Positions 12,210 to 17,815 of a DNA stretch of 24,656 nt are shown here, piece after piece. Every line of letters begins with the position of its first letter. Within the stretch, counting starts at the first letter, position 1. Origin of the DNA: a virus; the IMG/VR virus record IMGVR_UViG_3300032069_000204, positions 1 to 24,656 of that record, one strand, 5' to 3'. The translations under genes were made by a program, and so were the position numbers. The notes below the pieces were generated by a model. That model searched no databases and was not told the DNA's origin. It worked only from the letters and a program-made list of their open reading frames with translations.

Positions 12210-12548
12210 TTAATTATTTTTCACCATTTGTTTTAGTTTTAGTTCCTTCATTTCCTCTACATATTTATCCCATCCAACTTTTAAGACTCTAAATATATGA
12301 AAAATTGCCGCATGGTGCTGAGCTCCCGTACAATCCATATCTTTAGTTATATACTCAGATAATAATTTAGCGTCTTCATTGTCTTCCCTGCAAATACCTA
12401 TGACATTTTCGTATTCATGGTATTGAGGATTAGCTTCCGGATGTTTGTCGAACCAGTCCAAACCTGCAAGAACCATATCCCTGCATTTTTTTTCATAGCT
12501 TCCACCAAATCCTGAAATTTCTTTCATATCTTTTGTAAATTTTCTCAT
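12210..12548 (-). CDS. conserved phage hypothetical protein
   Basis: 112 residues from ATG 12548 with AAGGAGAAACAA upstream. The pattern MVLAGLDWFDKHPEANPQYHEYENVIGICREDNEDAKLLSEYI...DCTGAQHHAAIFHIFRVLKVGWDKYVEEM is familiar to me from phage genomes as a conserved helical protein. A function has not, to my knowledge, been assigned. His-rich AQHHAAIFHIF and CTG could bind metal, but this is speculation. It overlaps nothing upstream because the 77-residue gene ends 11 bases away. Confidence 0.65.
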   Translation of the reverse strand: MRKFTKDMKEISGFGGSYEKKCRDMVLAGLDWFDKHPEANPQYHEYENVIGICREDNEDAKLLSEYITKDMDCTGAQHHAAIFHIFRVLKVGWDKYVEEMKELKLKQMVKNN

Positions 12549-12558
12549 TTGTTTCTCC

Positions 12559-12792
12559 TTATTGTACATAAAAATTATTTTCAAAAATATAATTTGCAAA
12601 ATTCCAAACTAAGTTTTTTCTCAGTTCATATTTAGACAATTTTTTACCTTCTTCATCTCGTATTGTAAGATAAAATATAGAATCGAAAAGACTATCTTTT
12701 TTAATTTTAGCTATCACAATTTTCCCAGAATTAGTCTTATATTTAAGTGGTTTGCCTTTGAAAAAAGCATCAATTTTTTCATCTGTTATCAT
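12559..12792 (-). CDS. small protein, unknown
   Basis: 77 residues from ATG 12792 with AAAGGAGTGAAC upstream. Two strands (LKYKTNSGKIVIAKIKKDS and DSIFYLTIRDEEGKKL) suggest a small beta barrel or Tudor/SH3-like fold, followed by a helix ending in NFYVQ. No family recognised. Confidence 0.58.
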   Translation of the reverse strand: MITDEKIDAFFKGKPLKYKTNSGKIVIAKIKKDSLFDSIFYLTIRDEEGKKLSKYELRKNLVWNFANYIFENNFYVQ

Positions 12793-12833
12793 TGTTCACT
12801 CCTTTCTGAAATTTCATAAATTTTCAAGAAGGC

Positions 12834-13094
12834 TTAATACCAAAAATTGTCCTCGTCTCCAGCATAGTAATCTTGTAATTTTTCCATATTAAAATTCAAA
12901 GAAATTAATTTCTCGGTCTTCACAGACATACCCAATGGCTCAGATGACCTCTCAAATATAGCCTTGAACTCGTCAATTGTATATTGGTTATAACCATCCT
13001 TAATAACCTCGTTGTCTAAATCTACCGTGAAATACGGATTTTTTAGATTTTCCATTTTTTCACTCTTCTCAATCTTATAATTTCTTTTGTACAT
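12834..13094 (-). CDS. small protein, paralogue of the gene at 13702-13908 (NPYF family)
   Basis: 86 residues from ATG 13094 with AAGGTG upstream; ATG 13052 (MENLKNPYF) is a shorter alternative that lines up better with its paralogue. Core: NPYFTVDLDNEVIKDGYNQYTIDEFKAIFERSSEPLGMSV...KLISLNFNMEKLQDYY, with the same order and many identical residues as the 13702-13908 gene. An acidic tail GDEDNFWY is added. The two copies are tandem duplicates and each follows a copy of the same 23-base motif. Function unknown. Confidence 0.65.
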   Translation of the reverse strand: MYKRNYKIEKSEKMENLKNPYFTVDLDNEVIKDGYNQYTIDEFKAIFERSSEPLGMSVKTEKLISLNFNMEKLQDYYAGDEDNFWY

Positions 13095-13149
13095 TTTAGC
13101 ACCTTTTTTTTTGTTTAAAAAAATTAATTAAATTTTTATATGCAAAGTA

Positions 13150-13172
13150 CGTTTCCGTGCTGAGTTATTCGT
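13150..13172. repeat. 23-base repeat, copy 2 (T-arm absent)
   Basis: Matches 13983-14005 except for one base. On the minus strand it reads ACGAATAACTCAGCACGG followed by AAACG. Here it covers the last codons and stop of the 90-residue gene and the first bases after it, and it leads into AT-rich sequence rather than into the T-arm-like hairpin of the other copy. Confidence 0.7.
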
Positions 13173-13437
13173 ATTGTCTGATTTTATCTTGAAATTCGAT
13201 AATTAGATTATCAATTTCATTGTGTAAAACAGTTAATGCTTTTTCTATTTCTGGGTTTTCAGAAATAACGTCTTCAACTTCTTCGTCTAAGCCAAAGATT
13301 TTTTTAATCCGTTTTGAATATTTTATGGCGTCTTTGGCTAATTTTAAATTATGCTTATTTACAATAAAATTTTTTCTATCATTTTGAGCAATTCTTATTT
13401 CTTGCTCAATCAATTTTAACATCATTTCGTTATTCAT
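13165..13437 (-). CDS. small helical protein, unknown
   Basis: 90 residues from ATG 13437 with AAGGAGAAATAAT upstream. Almost wholly helical with heptad-like stretches (MMLKLIEQEIRIAQNDRKNF and EKALTVLHNEIDNLIIEFQDK), so probably a coiled-coil dimer. It ends with the bases of the 23-base repeat. No family recognised. Confidence 0.58.
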   Translation of the reverse strand: MNNEMMLKLIEQEIRIAQNDRKNFIVNKHNLKLAKDAIKYSKRIKKIFGLDEEVEDVISENPEIEKALTVLHNEIDNLIIEFQDKIRQYE

Positions 13438-13471
13438 ATTATTTCTCCTTAAAATTTGTAATAAAAATTAG

Positions 13472-13705
13472 TTATTTCAATTTCATAACTTTTTTGGCGA
13501 ATTCTACTGCACCCCTATAATTAGAATTATCAATATTTTCAAAATAATATCTCATTAATGTTAACCGGTATTCATGGTCATTTTCATTACCACGTTTCGG
13601 GCAATTACTGAGATTGATTTTAACGATTCTTTTCTGAGGTAGCGGCTTAATACCCATATCGGTTAGAATCGAATTTGCCAAATTAAAAGCTTCTATTTTT
13701 TTCAT
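13472..13705 (-). CDS. small protein, unknown
   Basis: 77 residues from ATG 13705, coupled to the preceding paralogue gene by ATGA. MKKIEAFNLANSILTDMGIKP, then a KRIVKINLSNCPKRGNENDHEY segment and a helical end VEFAKKVMKLK. No motif recognised. Confidence 0.55.
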   Translation of the reverse strand: MKKIEAFNLANSILTDMGIKPLPQKRIVKINLSNCPKRGNENDHEYRLTLMRYYFENIDNSNYRGAVEFAKKVMKLK

Positions 13706-13908
13706 TTTTTATAAAAATCTTTTAACTTTTTTATATCATAATTCATATTAATCAATCTCTGAGTCATCAGAGTCATATCTAATGGTTCAGTAGAATTTTG
13801 AAATATAGTTTTGAATTCGTCAATTGAATAACGGTTGTCAAATTCATCTGTTATTATTTCGTTGTCTAAATCGACTGCGAAATAGGGATTGTTTTGTGAA
13901 CGTTTCAT
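13702..13908 (-). CDS. small protein, paralogue of 12834-13094 (NPYF family)
   Basis: 68 residues from ATG 13908 with AAAGGAGTAATGTT upstream. MKRSQNNPYFAVDLDNEIITDEFDNRYSIDEFKTIFQNSTEPLDM... aligns residue for residue with the copy at 12834-13094 over about 60 positions, with conserved NPYF, VDLDNE, IDEFK, IF, S-EPL and the terminal K-L-D/Q-F/Y-Y. It follows the T-arm-like element. The conserved acidic VDLDNE and the small size suggest a protein-binding domain; no family recognised. Confidence 0.63.
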   Translation of the reverse strand: MKRSQNNPYFAVDLDNEIITDEFDNRYSIDEFKTIFQNSTEPLDMTLMTQRLINMNYDIKKLKDFYKK

Positions 13909-13956
13909 AACATTACTCCTTTGTTTAAAATTGTTTAAAAAAGACACCTACTATTG

Positions 13957-13999
13957 AACTCAGGGCGGGAATCGAACCCGCCCGTTTCCATGCTGAGTT
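13957..13999 (-). other. tRNA T-arm mimic closed by an acceptor-like stem
   Basis: On the minus strand AACTCAG (13999-13993), a 9-base joint, GGGCGGG (13983-13977), loop TTCGATT (13976-13970), CCCGCCC (13969-13963), then CTGAGTT (13963-13957, sharing one base). The inner hairpin is a textbook tRNA T-arm: 7-nt TTCGATT loop (T54 T55 C56 G57 A58) closed by G53-C61. The outer 6-7 bp stem sits where an acceptor stem would be, but D and anticodon arms and CCA are missing. It lies between the 107-residue gene and an NPYF gene. It may be a stable minihelix RNA, a tRNA remnant or an attachment core; none is proved. Confidence 0.55.
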
Positions 14000-14005
14000 A
14001 TTCGT
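13983..14005. repeat. 23-base repeat, copy 1 (adjacent to T-arm mimic)
   Basis: Same 23 bases as 13150-13172 with one difference (CATGG versus CACGG on the minus strand). It covers the end of the 107-residue gene, including its stop, and the first strand of the acceptor-like stem. Confidence 0.7.
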
Positions 14006-14321
14006 TATTTCGAGGATGACGTTTCATATAAGCGTCAAACATAGCATTAAAACTTTCAACTTCCATCTTATTGTTCAAAACGTTTAAACTTAACATTTCA
14101 TCAACAGCCTGTTGATAGGCAAGTTCACTGATTTCCTTGCCTTCAAAAGAATGAAAATGTTTTGCGTCTGTCCTCATTTTCATCAATTTTCCCTTATTAT
14201 TAACAAGGTATAGCCATCTTCCATCTACTTTCGCCAATGGATAGGTGTTATTTACTGCACACCCATATCCACGAAAATATTTCTCATCGGCATTCACTAC
14301 TACATCTTCTAAATATTTCAT
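13998..14321 (-). CDS. small alpha/beta protein, unknown
   Basis: 107 residues from ATG 14321 with AAAGGAGTAAAAA upstream. A beta-rich N-terminal half (YFRGYGCAVNNTYPLAKVDGRWLYLVNNKGKLMKMR) is followed by a helical half (EGKEISELAYQQAVDEML). The stop lies inside the 23-base repeat. The family is not recognised. Confidence 0.58.
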   Translation of the reverse strand: MKYLEDVVVNADEKYFRGYGCAVNNTYPLAKVDGRWLYLVNNKGKLMKMRTDAKHFHSFEGKEISELAYQQAVDEMLSLNVLNNKMEVESFNAMFDAYMKRHPRNNE

Positions 14322-14336
14322 TTTTTACTCCTTTGT

Positions 14337-14546
14337 TTAAAATTGTTCATCTATATTTTCAACATTCGCAAATGAATCTGGGTGATATATACCCTTATTA
14401 GTTATTATACCTGTTACTCTCTGTGTATTATTTACATCATAATGAATACTCTCAACCTTAACCCTTCCTCCACCATACTCCGGTAAAAGTTTTAATATAT
14501 CTCCAGACTTTAATTCATAAACTTTTGCTTTCTTTGAATTTTTCAT
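14337..14546 (-). CDS. small beta-rich protein, unknown
   Basis: 69 residues from ATG 14546 with AAAGGAGAAACAAA upstream; first gene after the promoter at 14588-14619. Strand-rich layout (KVYELKSGDILKLLPEYGG, RVKVESIHYD, RVTGIITNKGIYHPDSF) suggests an SH3/KOW-like barrel. Function not known. Confidence 0.58.
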   Translation of the reverse strand: MKNSKKAKVYELKSGDILKLLPEYGGGRVKVESIHYDVNNTQRVTGIITNKGIYHPDSFANVENIDEQF

Positions 14547-14587
14547 TTTGTTTCTCCTTTGTTTAAAATCAATAATTAATTACAAAA

Positions 14588-14619
14588 CAAAAATAACAAT
14601 AAAAACAATATAAAACAAA
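14588..14619 (-). promoter_or_regulatory. Bacteroidota-type promoter of the small-gene island
   Basis: On the minus strand TTTG (14619-14616), a 20-base spacer, TATTTTTG (14595-14588). Spacing and both boxes are the same as at 8694-8725. The ATG of the first island gene lies about 42 bases downstream (14546). Confidence 0.62.
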
Positions 14620-14723
14620 TTATTTTTTAATAAAAGTTCAAAATCGTTATAACTTATTGAAAAATATAGTGAAAAAAGTTTAAAAAAAGTTTAAAAAATA
14701 GTACTTTTTTTATATTTTTTGGG

Positions 14724-14745
14724 AAAAACTCATTTTTTTGAGGTT
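14724..14745 (-). terminator. weak intrinsic terminator candidate after dnaB
   Basis: On the minus strand CCTCA-AAAAAA-TGAG followed by TTTTT, about 20 bases past the dnaB stop. The stem has only four sure pairs, so it is a weak call supported mainly by position before a new promoter. Confidence 0.3.
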
Positions 14746-14764
14746 CAAATTGTCTGTAATTAAC

Positions 14765-16177
14765 TCAAAATATAACATCGTCATCATCATCTTTCGGTTC
14801 ATAATAACTTTTCACGGGTTCATTAAAATTAAGTTTGGTATTGTTCTGATAAGGCGGCATAAAACGAGCTATTCGTTTTTCGAAGTATATTTCAGTACTT
14901 ATAATGCTTCCATGCCTGTTCTTCGCCTGCGAAAGGGTAGCGTCAGTTTCAATTAGTTCACTCTTCCTTGCCCTTTTCTCCTCTTCAGATAAAAAGATAG
15001 AAGGGCGATGAATAAACCAAACAATATCCGCAGCTTGTTCAATTGCACCAGAATCCCTTAAATCTGACAACACAGGTCTCTTATCTTTTCTGTCTGCTAA
15101 TTTTCTATTAAGTTGAGCAAGTGCAAGAATGGGTATCTTAGTTTTCTTGGAAATATTCTTAAACGCATAAGCAATCTCAGTAATTTCCTGCTCCCTTGAT
15201 GGACTTCTTCGGTTTGGAGAAATTAATTGTAAATAATCAATGCAAATTAAATCTATATCAAATTTATTTATCTGACAATTTATATCTGAATTTAATGAAT
15301 TAATTGTTTGCGGAGCATCATTAATAAGTAAGAAGTCATCATATTCAGATGTTATTGTTACTAGTTTACCTAACTCAGCGGAATTCATCTTTTCTTTTGA
15401 AAAAAATTTCCAATTTTCAATCTTTGTATCCTGCACTAATATCCTATTACTCAATTCAATTGCTGTCATTTCAATTGAATAGATTAAAACTCGTTTATTT
15501 TGCTTCCGGAGCTTGTTGGCTTGTGAAAGCATGAAAGCTGTCTTCCCTGATGATACCCATCCAGCTAAAATATATAAACGCCCCCCAATATAACCTCCGC
15601 AAGTTTTATCAATTTCATCATATCCGGTCATTGATTGTTTGCCTGCAAATTTCCCTGCGTTGAGCGAGGTTATTATGTCAATGGAGGCGGCTTTTAGACT
15701 CGTAGTGGCGTTTTTATTTTCTAAGTCATTACTTATATCAGATAATATGCTTTCGGCGTTTCTGAGACCTTCTAAAGCATCCGAACTTTCATCATAAGCA
15801 TTGTTTACTAATTTACTACCCGTTTTTATAATCGTCCGCTTAATAAATCTTTCTTGAACAATCATAGCATAATGTTCGACATTAGCGGCTGATGGTGTTT
15901 TACGCTTAATTTCCATCAGATAGGCTGTGCCGCCAACAATCTCTAATTGTTTATTTTTAATTAATTGCTCAGTTAATGATACAAAATCAATTGGAATATT
16001 GTTCTTGCTCATTTCCAGCATTTGCTCATATAGAATATGGTGAGATTCGTTATAGAAACTATCAGGACTGATAATATTATAAATTCGGTCAATTGCCTTA
16101 TTATCGAATAAAATAGCACCTAACACAGCTATCTCTGCATCATTATTGTGAGGAGGAATCTTATTACCTATTTTCAT
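14765..16177 (-). CDS. dnaB: DnaB-type replicative DNA helicase
   Basis: 470 residues, full length for the family. N-terminal domain NKIPPHNNDAEIAVLGAILFDN (5-26) through SAANVEHYAMIVQERFIKR (96-114); RecA-like C-terminal domain with Walker A GWVSSGKT (206-213), SIEM with E236, Walker B LICIDYLQ (310-317), AQLNRKL (354-360), LRDSGAIEQAADIVWFIHR (373-391) and KNRHG (419-423, KNRNG in most relatives). It ends in a low-complexity DDDDDVIF tail. The start overlaps the putative loader's stop as ATGA. Known role: hexameric 5'-3' helicase at the phage replication fork. An own-helicase phage usually also has its own loader and initiator, which fits the two genes upstream. No primase is visible in the window. 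Confidence 0.95.
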   Translation of the reverse strand: MKIGNKIPPHNNDAEIAVLGAILFDNKAIDRIYNIISPDSFYNESHHILYEQMLEMSKNNIPIDFVSLTEQLIKNKQLEIVGGTAYLMEIKRKTPSAANVEHYAMIVQERFIKRTIIKTGSKLVNNAYDESSDALEGLRNAESILSDISNDLENKNATTSLKAASIDIITSLNAGKFAGKQSMTGYDEIDKTCGGYIGGRLYILAGWVSSGKTAFMLSQANKLRKQNKRVLIYSIEMTAIELSNRILVQDTKIENWKFFSKEKMNSAELGKLVTITSEYDDFLLINDAPQTINSLNSDINCQINKFDIDLICIDYLQLISPNRRSPSREQEITEIAYAFKNISKKTKIPILALAQLNRKLADRKDKRPVLSDLRDSGAIEQAADIVWFIHRPSIFLSEEEKRARKSELIETDATLSQAKNRHGSIISTEIYFEKRIARFMPPYQNNTKLNFNEPVKSYYEPKDDDDDVIF

Positions 16178-16542
16178 AACTCAACACCCAGTATGCTCCG
16201 ATTACCAATTATTCCTTCCATTCTCTCACGTGGTTCTTTTATTTTTTCATTATAAATCCTGAAAAAATCTGCTATCATCCAATTTGGCGAATAATGAGAC
16301 ATCGTAAATTCTTTCATTACCAATTCGTAGTCATCAACCGTCCATTTGTTTTCGATGAAGTATTTAAAACAAATCATTGCTCGTTGATAATCTTTTGTCT
16401 CGTCTGAAAAATCAGAACTTGGTAAAATTAATTCTAATGATTTTAAAAATTCATTAAATTGATTTTGTTTAAGAAGATTATTTTCCGAAGAGCCTTTCAA
16501 GTTCTTCTTGTGAATGCTCCCTAACTCTACTTCTTTTTCCAT
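16174..16542 (-). CDS. probable helicase loader / replication accessory protein
   Basis: 122 residues from ATG 16542 with GGAGAAAAATA upstream. Its first 65 bases overlap the end of the DUF4373-like gene, and its stop overlaps the dnaB start (ATGA). The sequence is helical (FNEFLKSLELILPSSDF, DYQRAMICFKYFIENKWTVDDYELVMKEF, SPNWMIADFF). There is no Walker motif, so it is not a DnaC-type ATPase. The call rests on position between initiator-like and helicase genes and on small size; a search could change it. Confidence 0.5.
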   Translation of the reverse strand: MEKEVELGSIHKKNLKGSSENNLLKQNQFNEFLKSLELILPSSDFSDETKDYQRAMICFKYFIENKWTVDDYELVMKEFTMSHYSPNWMIADFFRIYNEKIKEPRERMEGIIGNRSILGVEL

Positions 16543-17419
16543 TATTTTTCTCCTTTTCTAATTTATAAATATTTTTAAGTTCCTGCCACTTGTTTAAAAT
16601 GTGCATTGGACTCATTTTTTGTTTATGCCAAGAATCTTGAATTGATAGAAAATTTTTAAATATCATTCTAAAATGAGATTTGGTTTCTTCTGAAGTTTCA
16701 GATATACCTTGCATTTTTATTGCCTCTTTATGCCGTTTTAATAATTTACCAATTGCAGACCTTTGAATTTTTCGCTCATCAATTGTTATTAATTCATAAT
16801 CATCTTCTCTGTTAATTTTATACTCTTCGCAAAATAAGTCTAATAATTCATCAATAAAATCTTTTTTTAAGGCGGCATCACAATTTTGTGATGAAGATTC
16901 TTCTTTACTTTCCTCTACTTTTCTTTCCTCTTCTTTACTTTCCTCTACTTTACTTTGTGCATTTATTTCAGTAGAAATTGGTTCAATTTGTGAATTGTTG
17001 TTATTTCTATTAGTAGAAATTGCCTCCTCTGATGATTTCAAGTCGTAGAAATTAGGTTTAAGTGGAATTTTAGCCTTTCTGTTATTATAGACAGGTTCTA
17101 AGTTATTCACAAAATGTTGACACCATATAATATGATTTTTCCATAATTCCTTATCTATAGCTTCTAATCTTGCCAGCAGATTTAATATTTCTATGCAAAT
17201 ATCTTCGCTGAGCCGAGTTTTTGCCTGTAGAAATTCCCATACATCTACATTTCTACAGTCAATAAAGTGATTATCAGAACAACCTAATATTTCTAACAAC
17301 TTGAACCAAAACGAATATCCATCATTCTTATATTTCTGCTCTAAGATAAACATTGTTTTACTTGCGGTGCAATAATGAGGAAAATAATCAACGGTATTTT
17401 TCTTCGGTCTGCCAGCCAT
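16478..17419 (-). CDS. DUF4373/Lin1244-like phage replication protein
   Basis: 313 residues from ATG 17419 with GAGG upstream. VDYFPHYCTASKTMFILEQKYKNDGYSFWFKLLEILG (10-46) then HFIDC...WEFLQAKTRLSEDICIEILNLLARLEAID (52-92) is the DUF4373 winged-helix pattern, followed by an acidic and glutamate/lysine-rich linker (KVEESKEEERKVEESKEE, about 155-172) and a helical C-terminal region ending KRSRVREHSQEELERLFGK. Known relatives act as phage or plasmid replication initiators. It begins MAGRPKKN, an AT-hook-like basic start. It overlaps its upstream HTH neighbour by 32 bases and the following gene by 65. Confidence 0.75.
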   Translation of the reverse strand: MAGRPKKNTVDYFPHYCTASKTMFILEQKYKNDGYSFWFKLLEILGCSDNHFIDCRNVDVWEFLQAKTRLSEDICIEILNLLARLEAIDKELWKNHIIWCQHFVNNLEPVYNNRKAKIPLKPNFYDLKSSEEAISTNRNNNNSQIEPISTEINAQSKVEESKEEERKVEESKEESSSQNCDAALKKDFIDELLDLFCEEYKINREDDYELITIDERKIQRSAIGKLLKRHKEAIKMQGISETSEETKSHFRMIFKNFLSIQDSWHKQKMSPMHILNKWQELKNIYKLEKEKNNGKRSRVREHSQEELERLFGK

Positions 17420-17618
17420 ATACTACCTCACTTTCCTTCAAATTCATAATAATGTTTCTTGCTTTTTTCTTTGTCTCCAATTTTTCATTATGAAGTTCCT
17501 CTGCTTCTTTTGTCAAGTCATAATCAAGTTGTTTATAAATACGGTAAGCGATAGAAGCGTTGCTGGTCTTATGTCTGCGGGCTATTTCGGCTATAACTCC
17601 TCGTGTAAATCGTTTCAT
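17388..17618 (-). CDS. small helix-turn-helix DNA-binding protein
   Basis: 76 residues from ATG 17618 with AAAGGAGTATAA upstream. RGVIAEIARRHKTSNASIAYRIYKQ (6-30) has the spacing of a helix-turn-helix (IAEIARRHKTSNASIAYRI), followed by a long charged helix LTKEAEELHNEKLETKKKARNI. It is the first gene after the palindromes and promoter-like box of 17619-17815, so it may bind them and act as a Cro-like or early regulator (inference). Confidence 0.65.
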   Translation of the reverse strand: MKRFTRGVIAEIARRHKTSNASIAYRIYKQLDYDLTKEAEELHNEKLETKKKARNIIMNLKESEVVYGWQTEEKYR

Positions 17619-17656
17619 TTATACTCCTTTTTTTTATAAACGAAAATTTAATTTTA

Positions 17657-17664
17657 CAAAAATA
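17657..17664 (-). promoter_or_regulatory. promoter -7-like box upstream of the HTH gene
   Basis: TATTTTTG on the minus strand, the same box as at 8694 and 14588, and 39 bases before the ATG at 17618. No TTTG occurs at the usual spacing (TTTT instead), so the -33 element is weak or supplied by an activator. Confidence 0.4.
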
Positions 17665-17718
17665 ATAAAAAAATCTTTAATAAAAAAATAAATTTTTAAA
17701 AAGATAAAATTATTTCTG

Positions 17719-17734
17719 ATTATAACAATGTTAT
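17719..17734. promoter_or_regulatory. operator-like palindrome 1
   Basis: ATTATAACAATGTTAT, with arms TATAAC and GTTATA around a 3-base centre. An identical site begins 51 bases away at 17770. The pair lies upstream of the replication-operon promoter box. Confidence 0.55.
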
Positions 17735-17769
17735 AAATATAAGAAATTTTTTATAAATAAAAAAATAAA

Positions 17770-17785
17770 ATTATAACAATGTTAT
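17770..17785. promoter_or_regulatory. operator-like palindrome 2
   Basis: Same 16 bases as 17719-17734. The 51-base centre spacing is close to five turns of B-DNA, so two dimers could contact each other on one face. Confidence 0.55.
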
Positions 17786-17815
17786 TAAATAATCAATATA
17801 TATATTAGTTATTTT

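Larger units (their letters stand above)
14547..14764. other. 218-base intergenic regulatory region between small-gene island and dnaB
   Basis: Very AT-rich and without a gene. It holds the promoter at 14588-14619 for the small-gene island, a direct repeat of AAAAGTTTAAA-type units (about 14669-14697), and, just after the dnaB stop, a weak CTCA/TGAG hairpin followed by T's on the minus strand (about 14724-14745) that may end the dnaB transcript. The AT content and direct repeats beside dnaB would also fit an origin, but no iteron series is seen. Confidence 0.5.
17619..17815. other. 197-base regulatory gap between tape measure and replication genes
   Basis: Extremely AT-rich and without a gene. 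It contains two identical 16-base palindromic sites (17719-17734 and 17770-17785) and, nearer the HTH gene, a TATTTTTG box (minus 17664-17657). No clear terminator follows the tape measure gene, though the palindromes with T-rich sequence downstream could slow transcription. Confidence 0.6.

Noticed and set aside
13957-13999. Functional tRNA gene
   Set aside because: Only T-arm and acceptor-like stem are present; no D arm, anticodon arm or CCA.
17719-17785. Palindromes as intrinsic terminators
   Set aside because: Stems are short and almost all A-T; the exact duplication fits operators better, though a minor effect on transcription cannot be excluded.
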